Source of the DNA: Brevundimonas sp.
GTDB lineage: Bacteria; Pseudomonadota; Alphaproteobacteria; Caulobacterales; Caulobacteraceae
Assembly: GCF_016463485.1 (NCBI RefSeq)
Contig: NZ_JAEMRD010000006.1
Span: 1-62,628, forward strand
Length of the DNA stretch: 62,628 bases
Reading direction: 5' to 3'
This document shows positions 1 to 8,255 of the stretch, piece after piece. A program made the translations under genes and the position numbers. The notes beneath the pieces are model-generated. The model saw nothing but the letters and a program-made list of their open reading frames with translations, searched no databases and was not told the DNA's origin. How positions within the stretch are numbered: the stretch's first letter is position 1; every line of letters starts with the position of its first letter.

Positions 1-12
1 TCTCGCAAAAGC

Positions 13-420
13 TCACCAACGCGCGGAGCCTAGCCGTCTCCACCGATCCGTTTCGGACGCCGGCACCTCGCTCAGATCAGCGTGGTCGCGCCACAGAGTG
101 ATCGCGCCCGCCTCGACCTCGAAGACCGAGATCGCCTTGACGGGCAAAACGCCGCCACGGCGGCCGCCAAGCAGATAGACGCTTTCAGCGAGCACCAAGT
201 TGTCCTCGATAATGGTCCTGACGATGTGAAGCTCGAAGAGGACGTAGCTTTGGAAGAGCCGGCGCCAGAAGGCCAGGAGTGCGGGGCGACCGGACAGCTC
301 GCCGGCGACGTCAAACCTCGCCGCGACGTGATCCGCCAAATAGGATTCCAGTCGGCGAACATCGCGGGCGGCGATCTCCCCCGCGAAAGCTTTGATGATG
401 TCTCCAGCGTTTTGCGACAT
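13..420 (-). CDS. NTF2-like (SnoaL-type) protein
   Basis: This 135-residue protein has the size and pattern of a single SnoaL/NTF2-like domain: an N-terminal helix with an AARD segment, a FWRRLF helix and a C-terminal strand region ending in LWRDHADLSE. Such folds serve as small-molecule isomerases, hydrolases or ligand-binding proteins, and the substrate cannot be told here. ATG at 420 is preferred over the GTG two codons upstream. It lies 69 bases downstream of a small LuxR-type regulator on the same strand and may be its co-transcribed target. Fold assignment is moderate; function is unknown. Confidence 0.6.
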   Translation of the reverse strand: MSQNAGDIIKAFAGEIAARDVRRLESYLADHVAARFDVAGELSGRPALLAFWRRLFQSYVLFELHIVRTIIEDNLVLAESVYLLGGRRGGVLPVKAISVFEVEAGAITLWRDHADLSEVPASETDRWRRLGSARW

Positions 421-489
421 GATCACCGTTCAGTTAGCAACCATGCTCCGATTCTCGCTACGATATCGCGCCCAACGTGTGAGCCAGGT

Positions 490-729
490 TCACTCTATGT
501 CGATGATGCCGGTTCGCACCGCCAAAGCGACCGCTTCGATACGGGTCCGGACGCGAAGTTTAGCGCAGACCTTCTCGAGGTAGCTGTCGACGGTCCGAGG
601 CGAGAGCCCCAGGATATCGCCGATATCGCCGGAGCTTTTGCCACGGCTGACCCAAGCGAGGCACTCGAGCTCGCGAGGGCTCAGCGTCGAGGCTTGCGAA
701 GTCATCTTAATCTGAGCGCTTGAGGTCAT
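490..729 (-). CDS. Small LuxR-type HTH regulator
   Basis: This 79-residue protein is essentially a lone LuxR/GerE DNA-binding domain. The SPRELECLAWVSRGKSS segment and the recognition helix LSPRTVDSYLEKV are clear, followed by RTRIEAVALAV. No sensor or receiver domain is present. ATG 729 is chosen because a GGGGA ribosome site precedes it; the longer frame to 861 has no homology in its extension. The palindrome about 64 bases upstream is also found in front of a second LuxR-type gene at 12555, which suggests a shared operator. The NTF2-like gene follows on the same strand. Confidence 0.75.
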   Translation of the reverse strand: MTSSAQIKMTSQASTLSPRELECLAWVSRGKSSGDIGDILGLSPRTVDSYLEKVCAKLRVRTRIEAVALAVRTGIIDIE

Positions 730-792
730 GTTTTCCCCGGGTTTGCGATCCCCACGCTGCGCCGGAGGCCCCGCCCCCGCAATGCCAGGATC

Positions 793-810
793 CTGCGGAC
801 AGTCCGCAAG
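793..810. promoter_or_regulatory. Palindromic candidate operator (copy 1)
   Basis: The plus strand reads CTGCGGACAGTCCGCAAG, a near-perfect palindrome with TGCGGA and TCCGCA arms. In the direction of the downstream LuxR-type gene it reads CTTGCGGACTGTCCGCAG. The palindrome before the second LuxR-type gene (12510-12527) is CTTGCGGACTTGCCGCAA, 15 of 18 bases the same. Another half-like element, ACTTGCGCAGT, lies a few bases away at 813-823. An operator role is inferred from this recurrence. Confidence 0.5.
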
Positions 811-861
811 AAACTTGCGCAGTTTCCGGTGATGCCACCCGCTTCGGCCGAAGATCGCCAC

Positions 862-1239
862 CCCGCTTACGGCTTGCCTTCCCCGTCCTCTATCCGTAGA
901 TCAACGCGGGTCGGGCGCCGCCATATAGGGGCGGAGCGAGAGCCGGGGGTCCGTCATCGGCGGAGGCGGCGCTTCACCCTGAAGTAGCGGGCCTCTTCGC
1001 GGAGGATTCCTCGCCCGACCCCTCCACCTTGCACCGCGCCGCCGTTTGATTCATGCTTCGACTGTCGGCGCTTGCGTCGATAGGGGCCGGGAATCCCCTG
1101 TGCGAAGCTCACCTTTACGACCGCGCCCTTAAAGCGCGGCGTTCGTTCGCGGTCATGCGCGGCGCGCCCTTCGGCGCGCGCGTGTAATCTCGGGCGCGCG
1201 CCCGGATTCCCTCCGCCCCAGAACCGGCTGGAGGTCGCC
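862..1239. other. Intergenic region before the ECF sigma gene
   Basis: No convincing gene is seen in these 378 bases. A strong hairpin lies at 1162-1179 (GCGCGCC, CTTC loop, GGCGCGC) within the presumed 5' leader of the sigma factor gene. A GGAGG ribosome site at about 1230 precedes the TTG start at 1240. The sigma gene promoter must lie here, but no confident -35/-10 pair could be picked by eye. Confidence 0.5.
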
Positions 1240-1731
1240 TTGAGCGATGTGAAGGAGATGGACACGGGCGCTGCGGCGAGTCTCAACGGGCTCTACCGTC
1301 GCTACTCGGGATGGCTGGGAAAGCGGCTTCGCGCCCGCGTGGACGCCGACGAGGCCGCCGATGTCGTCCAGGAGACCTATCTGCGCATAACCCCCTACCT
1401 TCTGGACGACATCCGCCACCCCAAGGCCTTGCTGCTGCGGGTCGCCCTCAACCTGGTTCGTGACGAGCGTCGGCGTCTGATGCTGAGAGACAGGGCGCTC
1501 CAGCAGTCAGCGCCGATGCCGCAACCAAGCGCGGTCACCGCGGTGGATCGCATCCATCTCAAACAGATTCTGCAGACCATGCCGCCGCTATACCGTGACG
1601 TCTTCGTCTTGAGCCGGTTTGACGGTATGACATACTCCGAGATTGCTCTCGCTCACGGGATCAGCCTGGCGACGGTGGAACGGCGCATGGCCAAGGCCGT
1701 CGAGCACTGCATGGCGCAACTGGACGTCTAA
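1240..1731 (+). CDS. FecI-like ECF sigma factor of the lasso locus
   Basis: This 163-residue ECF sigma-70 factor is of the FecI type. Region 2 includes the DEAADVVQETYLRI helix that contacts core polymerase and the -10 element. Region 4 has the MTYSEIALAHGISLATVERRM helix-turn-helix for -35 recognition. The TTG start is chosen because GGAGG lies five bases upstream; the ATG at 1258 would leave no spacing from GAAGGAG. It is followed by its FecR partner and an STN-type TonB receptor, the usual order for cell-surface signalling. The regulon probably includes the receptor gene and perhaps the lasso genes, which is inferred. Confidence 0.9.
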   Translation: MSDVKEMDTGAAASLNGLYRRYSGWLGKRLRARVDADEAADVVQETYLRITPYLLDDIRHPKALLLRVALNLVRDERRRLMLRDRALQQSAPMPQPSAVTAVDRIHLKQILQTMPPLYRDVFVLSRFDGMTYSEIALAHGISLATVERRMAKAVEHCMAQLDV

Positions 1732-1741
1732 GGCACGCACG

Positions 1742-2737
1742 ATGACTGCCGACACCGATCTGGACGTAAGACGACGCGAGGCCGCGTCCTGGTTCGCCAC
1801 CCTCAACCAGAAGCGGGTGGCGGCTGCGGATATCACCGCCTTCAGTCAATGGCGCCGGAAACCCGAGAACGCCGACGCCTACGCCCGGATCGAGACGATG
1901 TGGGAAGCGGCGGGAACGCTGCGCGGCGATGCGGACATTGCGGAGTTGACGCAAGGCGCCCGCGCGAGGGCGGATGCGTCACGCAAGAGCCGTACGCGGT
2001 CGTCGAAAATGCTTGTTCCGATCGCAGCGGTGGCGACGGTTGCAGCGCTCAGCGTGGGCGGCGTCCTCTGGTCGGTGCGAACTCCAGCGTATGAGACCGC
2101 ACTGGGCGAGCGGCGGGTCATCGTTCTGGCCGACGGCTCAAGGGTGACCCTGGACACCGAGTCGCGCATCACCGTGAAGCTGACCGGGAGCCGCCGCATG
2201 GTCACTTTGACCGAGGGTCAGGCCTTCTTCGAGGTGAAGGGCGACCGCGCTCGCCCGTTCGTTGTCACGGCGGGAGGCACAGACGTCACCGCCATCGGGA
2301 CGCGGTTCGATGTCCGACGCTCCGGCGACGGCGCCCAGGTGACGCTCGTTGAGGGCAAGATCGACGTCAGCTCGCGCACAGACGGCGCGCCGCGCTGGTC
2401 GCTTGTTCCGGGAGAGCAGATCGTCACGACCGCGCATCGACCGGCGGTCAAGGCCGTGGACGCAGCGTCTGAAACGAGCTGGACCGGAGGGCGACTGATC
2501 TTCGCCGGCGACACGGTCGAGGCGGCAGTCTTCGAGGTCAACCGCTACAGCCGCGCCAAGATCGTCCTGCGGGCGCCAGCGATCGCCAATATCGCGGTGA
2601 GCGGTGCGTTCAATACCGGCGACGTCGACGGGTTCGTGTCCGCCCTCACAGAACTCTACCCAGTCGTCGCGGTTCGGACAGCGGTCGATGAGATCGTCAT
2701 TCGTGACGCGCCCTCGAAAAATGTGGCCGTGCGCTGA
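1742..2737 (+). CDS. FecR-family anti-sigma factor
   Basis: This 331-residue inner-membrane regulator has an N-terminal DUF4880-like cytoplasmic part (EAASWFATLNQ, FSQWRRKPEN), one transmembrane helix at about residues 88-107, a periplasmic FecR domain (GERRVIVLADGSRVTLDTES, TEGQAFFEVKGD, ALGT-like TAIGTRFDVR) and a C-terminal DUF4974-type domain. It should hold FecI inactive until the STN domain of an occupied TonB receptor touches its periplasmic part. ATG 1742 follows the sigma gene by ten bases; the ORF extends upstream but without homology. Confidence 0.9.
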   Translation: MTADTDLDVRRREAASWFATLNQKRVAAADITAFSQWRRKPENADAYARIETMWEAAGTLRGDADIAELTQGARARADASRKSRTRSSKMLVPIAAVATVAALSVGGVLWSVRTPAYETALGERRVIVLADGSRVTLDTESRITVKLTGSRRMVTLTEGQAFFEVKGDRARPFVVTAGGTDVTAIGTRFDVRRSGDGAQVTLVEGKIDVSSRTDGAPRWSLVPGEQIVTTAHRPAVKAVDAASETSWTGGRLIFAGDTVEAAVFEVNRYSRAKIVLRAPAIANIAVSGAFNTGDVDGFVSALTELYPVVAVRTAVDEIVIRDAPSKNVAVR

Positions 2738-2808
2738 GGGGTTTTATCGCGCCCCTTCGTCTCTTCCCCGACCCGCGTCTGTGCGGATATCCATATCGGG
2801 GGATTTTT

Positions 2809-5763
2809 ATGCGTTTCGGTCTCTGTTCTTCTGCGCTTGGGGCGCTCGCTCTCGCGGCGGCCACGCCTGTCGTGGCGCAGTCCCAAGCCCCGTCGATCCA
2901 GTTTCGGGTGCCCGCCGGCCCACTCAACGCCGCCCTTCCGCTGTTCGCCGCACAGAGCGGCGAGCAGATCCTCTATTCGACCGATCTGGTCGCCGGTCGG
3001 CAATCTCCCGGCGTCAGCGGCGCTCTGGGCACCGATCAGGCTCTGACCGCTCTGCTGCAGGGGACGGGCCTGAGGGCGCGCCGATCCAGCCCGAACACTC
3101 TCGTGGTTTTCGATCCCGGGGCACGGGCCGAGACGTCGGATGACGCCACTCAACTCGCAGAAATCGTCGTCACGGGAAGCCTGATCCGCGGGGTGGGCGA
3201 CGGGCCTTCCCCGGTCATCACGGTGACGCGCGACGACATTGATCGCCAAGGGCACGGGACGGTGGCGCAGGCGCTGGCCGCCCTGCCCCAGAGTTTCGGC
3301 GGTACGGGCAATGACGCCGCAATGAGCAACGGCGGCGACAGGACCGGCACAAACAGTTTCTACGCCTCGGGCGTCAATCTGCGCGGGCTGGGCAGTGACG
3401 CGACCCTTGTGCTGGTGAACGGTCGCCGCATGGCAGGCACAGGAAACAAGGGCGATTTCGCCGACGTCTCCACCATTCCAACCAGCGCCGTGGCCCGGAT
3501 CGACGTCCTACTCGACGGCGCGTCAGCCTTGTATGGTGCGGATGCTGTGGGTGGCGTGGTCAACATCATCCTGCGCGATGACTACGAGGGTGCGGAAACC
3601 CGCGTCAGATATGGCGCGACTTCAGACGGCGCGAGCGATGAAGTCCAGATCGCCCAGACCTTCGGCCGCCGCTGGACCTCAGGGTCGATCCTGGGCACCT
3701 ACGAGTTCAATGATCGCAGTCGTCTGTTGGCCTCCGAGCGTGATCGGGCGAGCGATGCGGACTTGCGCAGGTTTGGCGGCTCCGACCGGCGCCGGATCTT
3801 CAGCAACCCCGGCAATATCGTCGTGTTTGACGCCGCTGCGGGCGGCTACGTCCCGACCTACGCGATCCCACGAGGTCAGAACGGGGTCGGCCTTCGGCCC
3901 ACCGACTTTGTGGCCGGCCAAGGCAATCTCTACAATCACCGCGAGGGCCTGAACGTCATACCGGAGCAGACGCGGCACAGCGCCTATCTGGTCCTCAACC
4001 AGGACCTTGGCGACCGGGTCTCCGTCAACGCAGATGTCCGCTATGGCCTTCGCGATTTCGAAGCGGTTTCCCAAGGCTTCCCGACGACCTTTACGGTAAC
4101 CTCGGCAAATCCGTTCTTCGTCTCTCCGACAGGGGCGAGCTCGCATATCATCGCCTATAATTTCGGGCAGGATCTCGGCAATCCGAGAATTAAGGGACGC
4201 GCCGAGAGCCTAGGGGCTTCGGTCGGCGCCAAGATCGACCTGGTCGGAAGCTGGCGGCTCGACACCTACGCCGCCTATGCGCGCGAGCACGGCGAGAACG
4301 ACAGCAGCAACCAGCTGAACTCCACATTCCTCCGCGAGGCGCTGGGCGCCATCGCCGACAACCCGGCAACCCCATACAGCGCGCCCCGCGACGGGTATTT
4401 CAACCCGTTCGCCGACGGCTCGAACAGTTCGCCCGCTGCTCTGGCGTTCATCGGCTCCGGCTGGTCACGCGGTGTGGGTGAGACAACGATCTCGTCCATC
4501 AATGCTCTGGCGGACGGCTCCCTGTTCACGCTGCCCGCCGGCGAGGTCAAATTGGCCGTTGGCGCGGCTTTCCGTCGCGAAACCTTCGAGAGACAGGACA
4601 CGAGCTTTACGTCGGGCGTCGCGCCCTCGGTCGGCGCACCCGTCGCCTTCGACCGCGAAGTCGCTTCCGCCTTTGCCGAGCTCCGCATTCCCCTCTTCGG
4701 TGCGGAGAACCGCCGCGCCGGGTTCGAACGGCTGGAGCTCTCCATTGCGGGACGCTTCGAGGAGTATTCAGACGCCGGGCAACCCACCAGTCCAAAGGTC
4801 GGGATCCTGTGGCAGCCCTATTCCGAGCTGGTGCTCCGCGCCAACTACGGCGAGTCCTTTCGCGCGCCTGCGCTTCGCGAACTTCATGAAACCGCAGATC
4901 AGAGCCCGAGCTTCCTGCCTCGCGGATCTCAGCAAGTGCTCACCGAGATTCTCTACGGCGGCAATCCCGATCTGGAGCCCGAACAGGCCAGGAGCTGGAC
5001 GCTCGGCGGAGACTATCGGCCAGACGCCGTCCCGGGTCTTCGTTTAGGCCTCAATCTGTTCCGGATCGAATTCGACAACCAGATCGGCCAGCCTGCCTTC
5101 ACCGCCATCACCACAGCGCTCACCAACCCTGCGTTGGCGGACTTCGTGCGGATCATCGATCCGATCAACAATGCGCAGGACCGCGAAGACATGCAGGCTC
5201 TGCTGGATTTGCCGACAACGGCTCTCGCGGACCTGTTCCCGGCCGAAGCCTATGGCGCGATTGTCGATGCGCGCTTCGTGAACACCTCCAGCGTCCTGCT
5301 CGAGGGAATAGACGCCAATCTCGGCTACGCGTTCGACCTCGGCGATCACGCCTTCGAGCTGGATGCCAACCTGACCTATATGGACCGGTTCGATACCCAG
5401 GCGACGCCCACCGCTCCTGTGCAGTCCGGGATTAACGGCCCCAACCTCCCCGTCGATCTGAGGGGGCGTGCATCGGCGAGCTGGAGCCGTCTCGACTGGG
5501 GGGCCTCAGCCGCCCTCAACTATGTCGACGGCTACCCTGACGTCACGGGACGCCCGATCGGATCCTGGACGACGGCGGACGTCCAGGTCCGCTATGCGCC
5601 GACCCACGGGCCGCTTGAAGGCACGACCCTGACGCTCAATGTGCAGAACCTTCTGAATACGGATCCGCCATTCTACGATGCGCCCGAAGGCGTCGCCTAT
5701 GACGCAGCCAACACCAATGTTCTCGGCCGGTTTGTCTCCATCCAGCTAACCCGGAGCTGGTGA
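2809..5763 (+). CDS. TonB-dependent receptor with STN signalling domain
   Basis: This 984-residue outer-membrane receptor has a signal peptide (cleavage after VVAQ), an STN domain at about residues 30-95 (VPAGPLNAALPLFAAQSG), a TonB-box region around EIVVTGSLIRG, a plug domain with GVNLRGLG and VLVNGRRMAG, and a beta-barrel ending in the aromatic C-terminus RSW. The STN domain normally reports ligand binding to FecR. The gene follows fecI-fecR and overlaps the S9 peptidase start (TGATG), a layout known from isopeptidase-containing lasso loci of Caulobacterales. The ligand is probably one of the lasso peptides encoded on the opposite strand, which is inferred. Confidence 0.9.
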   Translation: MRFGLCSSALGALALAAATPVVAQSQAPSIQFRVPAGPLNAALPLFAAQSGEQILYSTDLVAGRQSPGVSGALGTDQALTALLQGTGLRARRSSPNTLVVFDPGARAETSDDATQLAEIVVTGSLIRGVGDGPSPVITVTRDDIDRQGHGTVAQALAALPQSFGGTGNDAAMSNGGDRTGTNSFYASGVNLRGLGSDATLVLVNGRRMAGTGNKGDFADVSTIPTSAVARIDVLLDGASALYGADAVGGVVNIILRDDYEGAETRVRYGATSDGASDEVQIAQTFGRRWTSGSILGTYEFNDRSRLLASERDRASDADLRRFGGSDRRRIFSNPGNIVVFDAAAGGYVPTYAIPRGQNGVGLRPTDFVAGQGNLYNHREGLNVIPEQTRHSAYLVLNQDLGDRVSVNADVRYGLRDFEAVSQGFPTTFTVTSANPFFVSPTGASSHIIAYNFGQDLGNPRIKGRAESLGASVGAKIDLVGSWRLDTYAAYAREHGENDSSNQLNSTFLREALGAIADNPATPYSAPRDGYFNPFADGSNSSPAALAFIGSGWSRGVGETTISSINALADGSLFTLPAGEVKLAVGAAFRRETFERQDTSFTSGVAPSVGAPVAFDREVASAFAELRIPLFGAENRRAGFERLELSIAGRFEEYSDAGQPTSPKVGILWQPYSELVLRANYGESFRAPALRELHETADQSPSFLPRGSQQVLTEILYGGNPDLEPEQARSWTLGGDYRPDAVPGLRLGLNLFRIEFDNQIGQPAFTAITTALTNPALADFVRIIDPINNAQDREDMQALLDLPTTALADLFPAEAYGAIVDARFVNTSSVLLEGIDANLGYAFDLGDHAFELDANLTYMDRFDTQATPTAPVQSGINGPNLPVDLRGRASASWSRLDWGASAALNYVDGYPDVTGRPIGSWTTADVQVRYAPTHGPLEGTTLTLNVQNLLNTDPPFYDAPEGVAYDAANTNVLGRFVSIQLTRSW

Positions 5764-8255
5764 TGAAAAATCTTGTCGGCCTTTTGGCTGCGGCGACCGT
5801 TCTGGTCGCCGCAAGCCCGGTCCTGTGCCAGACGGCTGCGCCGCCCGACGCCCCAGGCCCCTTCACACTCGATGACCTGCTCGGTCAGGAGGATGTCGGC
5901 AATATCCGTATTTCTCCGGACAGCCGCTGGGTCGTGCTTGAGCGACAGACTGCGTGGAACACGGCGAGCACGTACAAATACGACTACCAGACCGAGACCC
6001 TGTTGCGCCGACTGGAGGTGTTCACTTCGGCAGACGGCGTCCGTCGGCACACCCTTGCAAATCCCGGCCACTCGGAGGGATTTGCTTCGGGCCCATTCTC
6101 CCCGAGCGGCACGCAGATGGTTGTCTACCGACTGTCAGAGGCTGGATGGAGCATGGGCGTCATGACGCTCTCCACCGGCTCGGTGCTATGGCTCGATCTC
6201 TCACCGGAGTTGGCGCGCTTTGGCGAGACCGTGACGTGGTGCTCGGAGAAAGAGCTTCTGGTCGTGGCCCGCCGAAACGGTGCGCTTCCCTACATCATCG
6301 GGGTCTATGCCCAATCGGTCGAAAAGCAGATCGACCTCTGGCGACGTGCCGAGAGCGGCCATTCGCCGTCGTCGATCTCCGTGCCCAGCGGCTCGGCGCG
6401 CGATAGTCGCGACAAGGGGACATCGCTCCAGCTCGTCAGGGTCAATCTGACGACCGGCCGCGAGACCATCCTCCTCGAGGGCGCGATCATTGACATCGCG
6501 CTCTCGCCGGACGGCCGCTCGGCCGCCGCGTTGCTGGACGGTCCCGACATCCAGTATGGTCTCGATACGGTAATGTTCACCGGCACGCCAAAACGGGTAC
6601 GCCGCGTAGTCCTGGCCGATCTGGAAACGGGCACGACCGTCGAACCCCTGCCCGACCAGGATTTCACTTCGCACCTGCTGTCCTGGTCGCCGCACTCCGA
6701 CCGCTTGATCACCTTCGCACGCCCGCTTGGCGGGCGTTTCGAGGCTGGGCGATTCTGGCTGCTGAATCGGTCGGGCTCCGCTACCGCCATCGATCTGGGC
6801 GACGCTGAGCCGTGGATCGATGGAGACAGCCAAACCATTCCCATCGCCAGAGCCAGCTGGAACGCCGATCGGCCCGTCATCCAGGTCCGCTTGGGCAATG
6901 GGTCGAAAGCTTGGATGTCGATGGATCGCGGGGGACATCGCCAGACGGTGGCCCAGGTCGAGGATGGAGAAGCTCTCGTCCGCTTCGACGGCGCAGCATT
7001 CCTCAACCGCAGCAGCGGCTTGGTTCCCTTCCAGAACCATAGCAAGTTTGGCGGTCTCCGGGGCCGCCTCATCGATGCCGGGACATCCGCTGACCTCGGT
7101 GCGCGTGGCGCTCAAAACCCGACAGCGGAACGTTTTGGTCAAACCGTCTTGCTCGATCCGGAAGGTTGCGTACGACCGTCCAGCGGTTCGCCGCACTGCT
7201 TCGGCCCACTTCCTGCCAACGAAACGATCGTGGCTGCCAGCCCTGACGCCACCGCGATCGTGAGTCGGGGACGCTCTCCGGGCGGCGCGACGCAGGTTCG
7301 ACTTCGAACCCCGGTCGGAAGCTTCGATCTGGCGACCGTCAATGAGGAGCTTGATCATCGCGCATGGGGCGATGTCGTCCCAGTCGAGACTACAGGATCG
7401 GACGGCCGGCCGCTGCGAAGCTGGCTGCTGCTACCCTCACGCCCCGCTTCCGGTCCTCCTCCAGTGGCCGTCATCGCCTACCCTGGCAGGGTGTTTCAGA
7501 CCCCGCCTGCACGATTGCTGCCTGGCTCGCTGCAGCTGCACATCAACGCGGCCATCCTTTCTGCTGCGGGCTACGCGGTGCTCATGCCCAGCTTGCCTGA
7601 GCAGGCCTCTTCGTCTTCGGATCTGGGGAACCTCGGTCCGGAACTCGCGGCCATCGTCCGGGCGGCCTGCGCCGACTCCCGGTGTGACGCCGAGCGCGCG
7701 GCCCTCATTGGACACAGCTTCGGCGGCTATGGCGTCCTGCTGGCGGCGACGCAGACCGGAGCTTTCAAAGCCATCGTCGCTTCGAACGGCTACGGCGATC
7801 TCAGCGAAGCGTACGAGCCCAGGCTATACTCCAGCTTGAGCGGAGAAGCCGGCGTCTCCATCCAAAGCGGCTGGCTAGAAGGCGGTCAGGGTGGCCTCGG
7901 CGTCCCATTGGGCATGGAACCACGCCGTTACGTCGAGCGGAGCCCGCTTTATGCGGTCGACAGGATCCATACACCGACCCTGCTCATCCAGAGCGACTTC
8001 GACGGGTCCCGTTTCGACTCGATCTTCGGCGCTCTCTACCGCTTGAATCGGGAGGCGGAACTGGTGACCTATCTCGGCGAAAGCCACGAGTTTGTCAGTC
8101 CCGCCAATATCAGAGACCTGCATCTACGGATTCTCGGCTGGCTCGACCGCTACCTTGGCCCGCCGCACCCGCTCGATGCGAACCTCCCAGGTCAGGGCCC
8201 AGACCTCGAGGGCGCAGAGGATCAGGAAGCGGTTGGTCGCGGGATCCCAAATTAG
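5763..8255 (+). CDS. S9-family lasso peptide isopeptidase
   Basis: This 830-residue protein has a Sec-type signal peptide, an N-terminal beta-propeller region (SPDSRWVVLE, SPDGRSAAALLDG) and a C-terminal prolyl-oligopeptidase alpha/beta-hydrolase domain. The nucleophile is in GHSFGGYG (Ser about 651), the acid in QSDFDGS (about 745-747) and the base in GESHEF (His about 774). In lasso loci with a TonB receptor, S9 enzymes such as AtxE2 hydrolyse the macrolactam isopeptide bond and linearise the peptide. The role here is assigned from family and neighbours. The last 132 bases overlap the 3' end of the convergent cyclase gene. The conserved domain ends near WLDRYLG, so the C-terminal tail of about 35 residues may be dispensable. 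Confidence 0.85.
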   Translation: MKNLVGLLAAATVLVAASPVLCQTAAPPDAPGPFTLDDLLGQEDVGNIRISPDSRWVVLERQTAWNTASTYKYDYQTETLLRRLEVFTSADGVRRHTLANPGHSEGFASGPFSPSGTQMVVYRLSEAGWSMGVMTLSTGSVLWLDLSPELARFGETVTWCSEKELLVVARRNGALPYIIGVYAQSVEKQIDLWRRAESGHSPSSISVPSGSARDSRDKGTSLQLVRVNLTTGRETILLEGAIIDIALSPDGRSAAALLDGPDIQYGLDTVMFTGTPKRVRRVVLADLETGTTVEPLPDQDFTSHLLSWSPHSDRLITFARPLGGRFEAGRFWLLNRSGSATAIDLGDAEPWIDGDSQTIPIARASWNADRPVIQVRLGNGSKAWMSMDRGGHRQTVAQVEDGEALVRFDGAAFLNRSSGLVPFQNHSKFGGLRGRLIDAGTSADLGARGAQNPTAERFGQTVLLDPEGCVRPSSGSPHCFGPLPANETIVAASPDATAIVSRGRSPGGATQVRLRTPVGSFDLATVNEELDHRAWGDVVPVETTGSDGRPLRSWLLLPSRPASGPPPVAVIAYPGRVFQTPPARLLPGSLQLHINAAILSAAGYAVLMPSLPEQASSSSDLGNLGPELAAIVRAACADSRCDAERAALIGHSFGGYGVLLAATQTGAFKAIVASNGYGDLSEAYEPRLYSSLSGEAGVSIQSGWLEGGQGGLGVPLGMEPRRYVERSPLYAVDRIHTPTLLIQSDFDGSRFDSIFGALYRLNREAELVTYLGESHEFVSPANIRDLHLRILGWLDRYLGPPHPLDANLPGQGPDLEGAEDQEAVGRGIPN

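Noticed and set aside
6201..7358. A 385-codon minus-strand open frame
   Set aside because: It is antisense to the propeller part of the S9 isopeptidase and lacks any domain.
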